NCBI RefSeq assembly: GCF_002288925.2
Contig: NW_022098000.1
Coordinates: forward strand, 377,272 to 441,271
DNA: 64,000 nucleotides
Reading direction: 5' to 3'
From: Delphinapterus leucas
Taxonomy: Eukaryota > Chordata > Mammalia > Artiodactyla > Monodontidae
Positions 11,461-21,411 of this stretch are shown here, one piece after another. Under the pieces are notes generated by a model. It was not told the DNA's origin. It worked only from the letters and a program-made list of their open reading frames with translations, and did not search any database. The translations under genes and the position numbers were made by a program. Each line of letters begins with the position of its first letter. Position 1 is the first letter of the stretch.

Positions 11461-12906
11461 AAAAGAAGTTACAACTGACACCACAGAAATACGAAGGATC
11501 ATGAGACTACTACAAGCAACTGTATGCCAATAAAATGGACAACCTAGAAGAAATGGACCAATTCTTAGAAAGTTACAATTTCCCAAGACTGAACTAGGAA
11601 TAAATAGATAATGTGAACAGATGAATCACCAGTACTGAAACTGAAACTTTGATTTAAAATCTCCCAACAAACAAAAGTTCAGGACCAGGTGGCTTCACAG
11701 GCAAATTCTATCAAACATTTAGAGAAGAGTTAACATCTATCCTTCTGTAACTGTTCCAAAAAATTACAGAGGAAGAAATACTCCCAAACTCATTCTATGA
11801 GGCCACAATCAACCTGATACCAAAACCATATAAAGGAACCACAAAAAAGAAATTTACAGGCCAATAGCAAAAATCCTCAACAAAATACTAGCAAACCAAA
11901 TCTAACAATTCATTAAAAAGATGATACACCATGATCAAGAAGGATTTATCTCAGGGATGCAAGGATTTTTCAATAACCAAAAATCAATCAGTGTGATACA
12001 CCACATCAACAAACTGAAAAATAAAAAAAACATAAGATCATCTCAATAGAGGCACAAAAGGCTTTTGATAAAAATTCAACACCCATTTATAATAAAAACT
12101 CCAGAAAGAAGACATAAGTGTATCCTACATCAACATAATAAAGGCCATATATGACAAACGTACAGCTAACATCATACTCAGTGGTGGAAAGCTGGAAGCA
12201 TTTCCTCTAAGATCAAGTACAAGACAAGTATGTCCACTCTTACCACTTTTATTCAACATAGTTTTGGAAGTCCTAGCCCTGCCAATCAGAGAAGAAAAAG
12301 AAATAAAGGGAATCCATATTGGAAAAGAAGAAGTAAAACTGTCACTGTTTGCAGATGACATGATACAATACATGGAAAATCCTAAAGATACCACCAGAAA
12401 ATGAAAGCTCATCAATGAACTTGGTAAAGTTGCAGGATACAAAATTAATACACAGAAATCTGTTGCATTTCTATACACTAACAATGAAAGACTAGAAAGA
12501 GAAATTAATGAAACAATCCCATTCATCCTTGAATCAAAAAGAATAAAATACCTAGGACTAAAATTACCTAAGGAGGTAAAAGACCTTTATTCTGAAAACT
12601 ATAAGATGCTAATGAAAGAAATCAAAGATGACAGAAACAGGTGGAAAGATATACCATATTCTTGGATTGGAAGAATCAATATTGTCCAAATGACCATACT
12701 ACCTAAGGTAGTCCACATATTCAATGCAATCCCCATCAAATTACCAGTGACAATTTTGTTGATTTAGAAAAAAAATCTTAAAATTTGTATGGAAACTCAA
12801 AAGAGCCTGAATAGCCAAAGCAATCTTGAGAAAGAAAAACAGAGATGGAGGAATCAGGCTCCCTGACTTCAGATATAATACAAAGCTACAGTCATCAAAA
12901 GAGTAT
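11461..12906 (+). mobile_element. LINE-1 copy B: ORF2 reverse-transcriptase segment
   Basis: The plus strand holds L1 ORF2 from just before the RT ('cactgacaccacagaaatacgaagg' region) through the palm. The RT active-site stretch encodes LFADDM at about 12348-12365, and the thumb follows ([34 protein letters not shown] blocks near 12655-12740). Several stops interrupt it. It breaks off at about 12906, where the 5' end of another L1 (copy C) begins. The minus-strand open frame at 12125-12526 is an antisense shadow. Confidence 0.85.
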
Positions 12907-13145
12907 GGGTCATGATGGTAGAGTGGAGGACGCGGAGCTTTCATCTCCCCTCCACTAGGGCACCTACCAGATGCTGGTGGGGAACCTTGACACCCAAGGA
13001 GACAGGAGGAACCCCAGAGCAACTGGGTAGGACATGGGAGGTAGTTAGGGGAGAGGAGAAGTGGAGGCCAGATGGGACCAGTGCCTCTGAGGGATGGCTG
13101 GGAGAGGGGATGTGTTCCCATGCCTAGAGGGACACCCTGGTGCTC

Positions 13146-13860
13146 AGAGGATCGGGGGGAGAACAGCTAGCATTTCCCCTGCCTAATCAGGCCCTGGGAA
13201 GCCTGCTGGGATACAAGGCCAGGTTCTCCACCTTCCAGGACCCCCTCTAGCCACATTTGTCCTAGGGGCGTAGGAGGGGTGAAGAAGAGGGGAGGTGGAT
13301 TGGGAGGGGCCCTCTGGGATTGGAGGATCAGGGAGAACACACCTAGCATTTCCCCTGCCCACTTGGGTCCTGGGGATCTTGCTGGGCTCCCATGCTGGGT
13401 CCTCTAACCTCCGAGGCCCCCTCCAGCCACTTGGGACCTAGGGGCAAAGGAGGGAGGGAGGAGGGGGGAAGAGGAACAGAGGTGAATGGACAGGGACCCT
13501 CTAGGACTGGAGGATCAGGGGAAGCACAGCTGGCATTTCCCCCACCCACTTGGGCCACAGGAAGCCTGCTGGGCTCCCAGGTTGGGTCCTCCACCCTCCA
13601 AGGCCCACTCCAGCTGTGTTGGTCCTGAGGGCATGGTGGGCGGAAGAGGAGAGGCAGATGGGGAGGGTCCCTATAGGACCAGAGGATCGGGGGGGTAAGG
13701 CTGGCATTTCCCCCATCCACTCGGGCCCTAGGAAGCCTGCTGGGTTTCTGGGCCTTGTCCTTTGCCCTTCAAGGCCAGAGGCACCCTGGGCCACTCTGGC
13801 CATGCTGAGCCTAAGCCCTGCACCCCACCCTCCCAAGGGCCTTTTCCGTCCACATGGGTC
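13146..13860 (+). repeat. Four tandem GC-rich monomers in the L1 5' UTR
   Basis: A unit starting GGAGGATC(A/G)GGGG followed by 'agctggcatttcccc', 'aagcctgctggg', 'ggtcctccaccctcc' and 'gggtccctctaggac' recurs at 13146, 13322, 13509 and 13681. The spacings are 176, 187 and 172 bases; the last copy is partial or diverged. The block is far richer in GC than its surroundings. In mouse, tandem monomers of this kind form the L1 promoter; that role here is an inference. Overlapping open frames on both strands (13343-13980) come from the GC-rich repeat and are not genes. Confidence 0.82.
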
Positions 13861-14379
13861 CCAAGCCTAGACCCTACCCACCACTTAAACCCCACACTGC
13901 CTAAGCCCCACTCCCTACAGCCAAGGCCTTTTCCAGCTTTTTTCTTTTTTCTCACTTTTGCCACTGTGGTTCTGTTTTAATTTCCAATTCTTCCAGTTGT
14001 TGTTTCATCTGTATTTTTATTTTTTCTAACATAGCTCTTAGTTTTCTAATCTTATTTTATTTTCTTACTCTTTGTTATTGTTCTGCTCCTTTTTTATTAT
14101 TTTTACTGCCACTGCGTGTGGCTTGCAGGATCTTGGTTTGCAAGCCAGGGGTTGGGCCAGAGCTCCTGTGGTGGGAATTCTGAGTCTGAAGCACTGGAAT
14201 AACAGAGAAACTCAGACCCCAGGGAATATTCATTGGAATGAGGTCTCCTGGAGGTCCTCACCTCAACATCAAGACCCAGCTCTATACAACAGCCTACAAA
14301 CTCTGGTGCTGGAAGCCTCAGGCCAAACAACTAATAAGACAACAACACAACCTCACCATCAAAAAAAGAAAAAAAAAAG

Positions 14380-15270
14380 AGATGATAGAAAATATGTTAC
14401 AGATAAAGAAGCAAGGAGAAAACCTACAAGACCAAATAAATGAAGAGGAAATAGGCAACCTATCTGAAAAAGAATTCAGAGTAATGATAGTAAAGATGAT
14501 CCAGAATCTCAAATAGAATAGAGGCATGGATTAAGAAAACACAAGAAATGTTTAACAAAGATTTAGAAGACCTAAAGAACAAACAAACAGAGATGAACAA
14601 CATAATAACTGAAATGAAGAATACACTGGAAGAAATCGATAAGAGAATAACTGAGGCAGAAGAATGAATAAGTTAGCTGGAAGACAAAATGGTGGAAATA
14701 CCCGTCAAGGAGTATAATAAAAAAAAAAAAGAAAAGTGTTGAAGACAATCTCAGAGACCTCTGGGACAACACTAAATGCACCAACATTCAAATTACAGGG
14801 GTCTCAGAAGAAGAACAGAAAAAGAAATGTTCTGAAAAAATATTCAAAGAGATTATAGTTGAAAACTTTCTTAACGTGGGAAAGGAAATAGCCACCCAAG
14901 TCCAGGAAGTGCAGAGTCCCCAGAATAAACCCTAGGACAAACACACCAAGACACATATTAATCAAACTAACAAAAATTAAGTTTAAAGAAAAAATATTAA
15001 AAGCAGCAAGGGAAAAGCAAAAAATAACATACAAAAGAATCTCTAAAACGTTATCAGCTGATTTTTCAGAAGAAACTGCAGGCCAGTAGGGAGCAGCAGG
15101 ATATATTGTAAGTGATGAAAGAGAAAAACCTACAACCAAGATTACTCTACCCAGCAAGGATCTAATTCAGATTCAACAGAGAAATCAAAAGCTTTAGAGA
15201 CAAGCAAAAGCTAAGAGAATTCAGCACCACCAAACCTGCTTTACAACAAATGCTGAAGGAACTTCTCTAG
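14380..15270 (+). pseudogene. L1 ORF1p remnant (copy C)
   Basis: Recognisable blocks include the coiled-coil region (LSEKEFRVMIVKMIQNLK at about 14463-14516), the RNA-recognition start near 14785 ('attacaggggtctcagaagaag', QITGVSEEE) and the C-terminal domain near 15060-15230 ending in ALQQMLKELL-like sequence. Stops after LK and in the coiled coil, and an A-run near 14719-14732, break the frame. Confidence 0.8.
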
Positions 15271-15330
15271 GCTGGAGACACAAGAGAAGGAAAAGACCAA
15301 TGAAAACAAACCCCCCAAAATTAAGAAAAT

Positions 15331-17682
15331 GTTAATAGGAACATACATATCAATAATTACCTTAAATGTAAATGGATTAAATGCTCCAACCCAAAGAACA
15401 GACTGGCTGAATGGGTACAAAAACAAGACTCATATACATGTTGTCCACAAGAGAACCACTTCAGACTTAGGGACACATACAGACTGAAAGTGAAGGGAAA
15501 GAAAAAGATATTCCATGCAAAAGGAAATCAAAAGAAAGCTGGAGTAGCAATACTCATATCAGATAAAATAAACTTTGAAATAAAGAATGTTACAAGAGAT
15601 AAGGAAGGACACTACATAATGATCCAGGGATCAACCTGAGAAGAAGATATAACAATTGTAAATATTTATGCACCCAGCATAGGAGTATCTCAATACATGA
15701 GGCAAATGCTAGCAACCATGAAAGGGGAAATCAACAGTATCACAATAATAGTAGGGAACTTTAACACCCCACTTACACTAGTGGGCAGATCATCCAAACA
15801 GAAAATAAATAGGAAACAATAAGCTTTAAATGGCACAATAGAGCAAACAGATTTAATTGACATTTATAGGGCATTCCACTTAAAAGTGGTGGAATACACT
15901 TTCTTCTCAAGTGTACATGGAACATTCTCCAGTATAGATCACATCTTGGTCACAAATTAAGCCTCATAAATTTAAGAAAATTGAATTTTATCAAGTAGGT
16001 TTTCTGACCACAACGCTATGAGATTAGAAATCAATAACAGGAAAAAAACTGTAAAAACACAAATACATGGAGACTAAACAGTGTGCTACTAAATAACCAA
16101 GAGATCTCTTAAGATATCAAAGAAGAAATTTAAAAAATACATGGAAACACTTGACAATGAAAACCCAATGATCAAAAACATATGGGGGCTTCCCTTGCGG
16201 CGCAGTGGTTGAGAGTCTGCCTGCCGATGCAGGGGACACGGGTTCGTGTCCCAGTCCGGGAGGATCCCACATGCCACGGAGCGGCTGGGCCCATGAGCCA
16301 TGGCTGCTGGGCCTGCGCATCCGGAGCCTGTGCTCCACGGTGGGAGAGGCCACAACAGTGAGAGGCCCGCATACTGCAAAAAACAAAACAAAACAAGCAA
16401 AACAAAACAAAAAAACATATGGGACGCAGCAAAAGCAGTTCTAAGAGGGAAGTTTATAGCAATTCAATCTCACCTCAAGAAACAAGAAAAATCTCAAATA
16501 AACAATCTAAATTTATGCCCAAAGCAACTAGAGAAAGAAGAACAAAGAAAACCGAAACTCAGAAGAAGGAAAGGAATCATAAAGATCAGAGCAGACAGAG
16601 CAGAAGTAAATGAAATAGAAACAAAGGAAACAATAGCAAAGATCAATAAAACTAAAAGTTGGTTCTTTAGAAGATAAACAAAATTGAGAAACATTTAGCC
16701 AGACTCATCAAGAAAAAAAGGGAGAGGATGCATATCAATCAAATTAGAAATGAAAAAGGAGAAATCACAGCTGACACTGCAGAAATACAAGGGATTATAA
16801 GAGACTAGTACAAACAACCAAATGCCAATAAAATGGACAACCACGAGGATATGGACAAATTCTTGGAAAGGTACAATTTTCCAAGACTGAAACTGGAAGA
16901 ATTAGAAAATATAAACAGACCTATCATGATAATGAAATGGAAACTAATTAAAAATCTTCCAACAAACCAAAGTCCAGGACGAGATGGCTTCACAGGTGAA
17001 TTCTATCAAACATTTAGAGAAGAGCTAACACCTATCCTTCTCAAACTCTTCCAAAAAATTGCAGAGGGAGGAACACTCCCAAATCTGTTTTATGAAGCCA
17101 CCATCACCCTGATACCAAAACCAGACACAGACACTGCCAAAAAAGAAAATTACAGACCAATATCATTGATGAACATAGATGTGAAAATTCTCAACACAAT
17201 ACTAGCAAACAAAATCCAATAACACATTAAAAGGATCATACACCATGATCAAGTGGGATTTATACCAGGAATGCAAGGAATCTTCAATATACACAAATCA
17301 ATTAATGTGATACACCATATTAACAAATTAAGCAATGAAAACCATATGATCATCTCAATAGATGCAGAAAAAGCTTTTTACAAAATTCAACAGCCATTTA
17401 ATAAAAACACTCCAGAAAATGTGCAGAGAGGGAACCTGTGCCCATATATGACAAAGCTACAGCAAATATCTTTCTCAACAGTGAAAAACTGAAAGCATTT
17501 CCACTAAGATCAGTAAGAAGAGAAGGATGTCCACTCTCACCACTCTTCTTCACCATAGGTTTGGAAGTCCTAGCCACAGCAATCAGAGAAGAAAAATAAA
17601 TAAAAGGAATACAAATTAGAAAAGAAGAAGTAAAACTGTCACTGTTTGCAGATGACATGATACTATACATAGAAAATCCTAG
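15331..17682 (+). pseudogene. L1 ORF2p remnant (copy C): endonuclease and partial RT
   Basis: The endonuclease start (TYISIITLNVNGLNAPTQRTDW) lies at about 15340-15415, and the GNFNTPLTLVGRSSKQKINR-type segment at about 15753-15810, where the catalytic GDFN has become GNFN. Separate open frames then cover the RT: 16833-17222 ([39 protein letters not shown]) and 17253-17492 ([20 protein letters not shown]). The active-site stretch LFADDMILY lies at about 17643-17669. It is cut off there by a SINE, so the thumb and cysteine-rich end are missing. Confidence 0.82.
16187..16410 (+). mobile_element. CHR-type SINE, short form, with 13-bp target duplication
   Basis: The body runs from 'ggcttcccttgcggcgcagtgg' through 'cgggttcgtgtcccagtccg' (B box) to 'gagaggcccgcatactgc' and an A/C-rich tail. 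Perfect duplications AAAAACATATGGG flank it at 16174-16186 and 16411-16423. It splits the endonuclease region of L1 copy C. Its well-kept sequence suggests a fairly recent insertion. The open frames on both strands here are SINE shadows. Confidence 0.96.
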
Positions 17683-17906
17683 GACTTCCCTGGTGGTGCA
17701 GTGGTTAAGAATCCACCTGCCAATGCAGGGGACACAGGTTTGATCCCCGTTTGGGGAAGTTCCCACATGCTGCAGAGCAACAAAGCCTGTGCGTCACAAC
17801 TACTGAGCCCACCTGCCACAACTACTAAAGCCCATGAACCTAGAGCCTGTGCTCCACAACAAGAGAAGCCACTGCAATGAGAAGCCCCTGGACTGCAACA
17901 AAGAGT
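17683..17906 (+). mobile_element. CHR-type SINE, long form, 3'-truncated at an L1 junction
   Basis: It begins 'ggacttccctggtggtgcagtgg' right after the RT active-site region of L1 copy C. It ends abruptly at 'gcaacaaagagtagc' with no A-tail. The next bases, 'actatttgcaatagcc', are late L1 sequence. The SINE end and about 1.5 kb of L1 are therefore missing together, which points to one deletion spanning both. Confidence 0.9.
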
Positions 17907-18480
17907 AGCACTATTTGCAATAGCCAGGACGTGAAAACAACTAAATGTCCAAGGAGAGATGAATGTATAAAGAAGATGTGGTATATATAACCAATGGAAT
18001 ATTACTCAGCCATAAAAAGAAACTAAACTGGGTCATTTGTAGAGATGAGGATGGACCTAGAGTCTGTCATACAGAGTGAAGTAAGCCAGAAAGAGAAAAA
18101 CAAATATCATATATTAATGCATATATGTGGAATCTAGAAAAATAGTACAGATGAACCTATTTGCTGGGCAGAAATACAGATGTAGATGTAGAGAACGGAT
18201 ATGCAGACACAGAGAGTAAAGCGGAGGGTGGGATGAACTTAGAGATTAGGTTTGACATAAATACACTACAATGTGTAAAATAGATAGCTAGTGGGAACCT
18301 GCTGTATAGCACAGGGAGCTCTGTGCTCTGTGATGACATAGATGGGTGGGATGGGGGTGGTGGGAGGGAGGTCCAAGAGGGAGGGGATATAGATATACAC
18401 ATAGCTGATTCACTTCGTTGTACAGAAGAAACTAACACAACATTGTAAAGCAATTATACGCCATTAATTTTTTTTTTTTC

Positions 18481-19262
18481 AACTCTACAAACAAGAACTG
18501 CTGGAGAGGGTGTGGAAAAAAGGGAATCCTCCTACACTGTTGGTGGTAATATAAATTGGTACATCCACTATGGAGAACAGTATGGTGGTTCCTTAAAAAA
18601 CTAAAACTAGAGCTACCATATGATCCAGCAATTCCACTCCTGAGTATATATCTGAAGAAAACCATACTTTGAAAAGATACATGCACCCTGATGTTCATTG
18701 CAGCACTTGTTACAATAGCCAAGACATGGAAGCAACCTAAATGTCTGTCGGCAGATGAATGGATAAAAATGATGTGGTACATATATACAGTGGAATATTA
18801 CTCAGCCATAAAAAGAATGAAATAATGTCATTTGCAGCAACATGGATGGACCTAGAGATTATCATACTAAGTGAACTAAGTCAGACAGAGAAAGACAAAT
18901 ATCATATGATATCCCTTATATGTGGAATCTAAAAAAATGGCACAAATGAATTATTTATGAAACAGATGAGACTCACAGACACAGAACACAAACTTATGGT
19001 TACCAAAGGGGAAAGGTGGTGGGGGAGGGATAAATTAGGAGTTTGGGGTTAACATATACACACTACTATACATAAAATTGATAATCAACAAGGACCTGCT
19101 GTATAGCATAGGGAACTCTATTCAATATTCTGTAATAACCTAAATGGGAAAAGAACCTGAAAAAGAACAGATATACATATATGTATAACTGAATCACATT
19201 TCTGTATACCTGAAATGAACACAACATTGTGAATCAACTATACTTCAATATAAAATAAAACT
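18481..19262 (+). mobile_element. LINE-1 copy B': 3' end fragment
   Basis: After a 12-base T run (about 18468-18479) the plus strand resumes L1 late ORF2/3' UTR: 'ctgctggagagggtgtgg', 'gatccagcaattccactcctg', 'ggaatattactcagccat' and a 3' end with 'atacttcaatataaaataaaa'. It is more diverged than copy C. It could be the distal part of copy B with copy C and a deletion between, but the join is not exact. Antisense frames at 18432-18782 are shadows. Confidence 0.8.
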
Positions 19263-20174
19263 TGAAAATAAATATATACTACATATTAGTTGACTTGAGT
19301 ACTACTGAGCTCTAAGATTTTGGAGTCATAAAATAATTATGCATATGAATGGGTAGTTATAGTTTTATAGCATTTATAATTTTTATGCTTAATTTACTAA
19401 AACAGATATTCACTGAGAAGTAAAAATATAAGTTCAGAAGTAGTAATAATAATCATTTGTATTTTTCTGATACTATTTTATTATTATTTTATTTACCACT
19501 TTAATGTTAAAAGACCCTTGAGGGATAAAGAGATGCAGATAGAGAAATAATCACATAAGCTTGTGAAAACTTTCATAAGGGACAAAGGCAGGTAAAGTTA
19601 TAACAATTCAGGGTGAATAAATGTGAAAAAATTAAATTCCAGTCATTTAAAATAAATAAATAATAAAAGACAACTTAATATACATGTTTAATTTGTATGC
19701 AAAACTGGATTATTCCAAAGTTTTTATAATAAGGCCAATCCATAGTATGAAGACAACGTTCTTGTCAAAAAAATAAGTTATACTTACGCATAAATTTTAA
19801 TATTATTTTAGATAGGATTTGAAATTATTGGGATTCTGCACTTCAAATAATAAAGAATGCTTTACTACTTTGGGGTATACTTGCAGTGAATAAGACATAC
19901 ACACACTAATTTACTCCTTACATTGCAAGTTGAATTATAAATTTATGTTAGAATTGCTGATTGGTTTGATCTGCAGGTTTGGCTTCAGATAGAAGGATTC
20001 AAATAATTAACAGTGAATCTGATAGGAGTTTATCAATGCTTAAATAATACATGCACATCAAAGACCTTTTAAGAATTAATTGAAATTTTAATTTTATATT
20101 TCCTGTGATGTCCAAAAATTGTCTTTTTTGCTACCAAAATCAGTTTTTAAAATTTGCTGTCTTGAAATAACAAC
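19263..20174. other. AT-rich intronic sequence, nothing recognised
   Basis: There is no open frame of interest and no clear repeat beyond A/T-rich simple stretches such as 'aaataaataaataataaaag' at about 19649-19668. Confidence 0.6.
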
Positions 20175-20193
20175 AAAGATATTCACAGCACTG

Positions 20194-20399
20194 GGCTTCC
20201 CTGGTGGTGCGGTGGTTGAGAGTCTGCCTGCCGATGCAGGGGACCCGGGTTCGTGTCCCGGTCCAGGAGGATCCCACGTGCCGCGGAGCGGCTGGGCCCG
20301 TGAGCCATGGCCGCTGGGCCTGCACGTCCGGGGCCTGTGCTCTGCAACGGGAGAGGCCACAGCAGAGGGAGGCCCACGTACCGCAAAAAAAAAAAAAAA
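20194..20399 (+). mobile_element. CHR-type SINE, short form, with 19-bp target duplication
   Basis: The body starts 'ggcttccctggtggtgcggtgg', contains the B-box stretch 'gggttcgtgtcccggtcc' and ends 'cccacgtaccgc' plus a pure A run of about 18. The duplications AAAGATATTCACAGCACTG (20175-20193) and AAAGATATCCACAGCACTG (20400-20418) differ at one base. The intact A tail and CpG-rich body mark it as young. Three open frames across it are shadows. Confidence 0.97.
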
Positions 20400-20418
20400 A
20401 AAGATATCCACAGCACTG

Positions 20419-21411
20419 TTATGTGTTCCTTTTTCTCAGGGTGATGCAAACTGTCCCTATGAAACAATTTCCATGAAATTCATGATCTGGACAAAAAGAC
20501 CTGGGACGTCCTCAGCCCCTACAAATAGTTAGGTTAGGACACTTTGACCAGCTTAATAAACAAGAAAGTATGGGAGGTAATGGGTCTTGTGCCAATATCA
20601 AATCTGTAGCAAGTTGGAAAGGGTAGGAAGCTATTTCAGAAAACAACTACTGCTGTGCTAGACACGCTATTATTTAGCAAAACATCTTAGGCTATTAGAT
20701 AACAGCTCTTAGCAAACACAAGGTGAGTTTTAACCAGCCCAGGGTAAGGACTAGAAAAATTCATTAAGAAAATGTGGTCAAAGAACAGTTAATTAATATT
20801 TACTAAAAATCTGCTCAATGTATTACGCTGCATAAGGTCTGTATAAAGGCTTTATAAAGCATATTTATCAAAGGGGATTGAATATCACGAAGTAAAAATG
20901 TTGTGGACTTGAACTACTAGTGATGGTGACTTGTTACTCCAAACTGTTTTCTCTTCTTTAACCATTATTAAAGTCATACTGCACACTATGTAAAAATCAC
21001 CAAAGAATAAGATAGCAACTATATAGATTTTATGTAGATATTCTGTAGGATTATTGGGAGAGTGTATATTCTATCTTGTTCTATTTTACCTTAGTAAACA
21101 TTAGCCACTGATATATGAGGTCTAGGAACCAAGACCTTTTGAATGAGCATGAAAGACTCATGTGTTTAGTCTTATGCCTTTGCCAATCCTAGCTTATAAA
21201 GTCAGCCATGACCTCAGGTTAGATTTAGGGTGTTAGATAAATATTTATATAAAACTAAATGAGAGACTTCAGTTGTTATTCTAAAAATACCAAGTTCCAT
21301 TTGTTTAGGTAGAGTCAAAGTGACTAAATTTTCTTCAGGAAATTTTCTTGGCAACTTACTGTGCACATGATATAGGAGCTCTATCTGCATTTTAAGTTGA
21401 AATAGGCATTG
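20419..21411. other. Intronic sequence between a SINE and the Tigger element
   Basis: I see no gene and no recognised repeat. The minus-strand 89-residue frame at 21214-21483 overlaps the Tigger end and has no family motif. Confidence 0.55.

Larger units (their letters stand above)
12907..18467 (+). mobile_element. LINE-1 copy C, near full length with monomeric 5' UTR
   Basis: It begins with 'gatggtagagtggaggacgcgg'-type L1 5' sequence. Next come a GC-rich 5' region with tandem monomers (13146-13860), ORF1 (about 14380-15270), ORF2 endonuclease (from about 15331) and reverse transcriptase (about 16760-17680). It ends in an L1 3' end near 18467. A CHR SINE sits at 16187-16410. A second SINE at 17683-17906 joins directly to the late L1 region, so about 1.5 kb of ORF2 is missing. 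Both ORFs carry stops and shifts. This element abuts copy B on its left and copy B' on its right. Confidence 0.87.

Noticed and set aside
13146..13860. Regularly spaced repeats considered as a CRISPR-like array
   Set aside because: Units are adjacent and about 175 bases long with no distinct spacers, and the host is a mammal. They belong to an L1 5' region.
13343..13980. Cluster of overlapping GC-rich open frames on both strands (up to 125 residues)
   Set aside because: They arise from the GC-rich tandem monomers, where stop codons are rare in all frames. The products are low-complexity Gly/Pro-rich and repeat with the monomer period.
20119..20532. 137-residue plus-strand frame
   Set aside because: It runs through a SINE and its A tail (KKKKKK); the frame is a by-product of SINE insertion.
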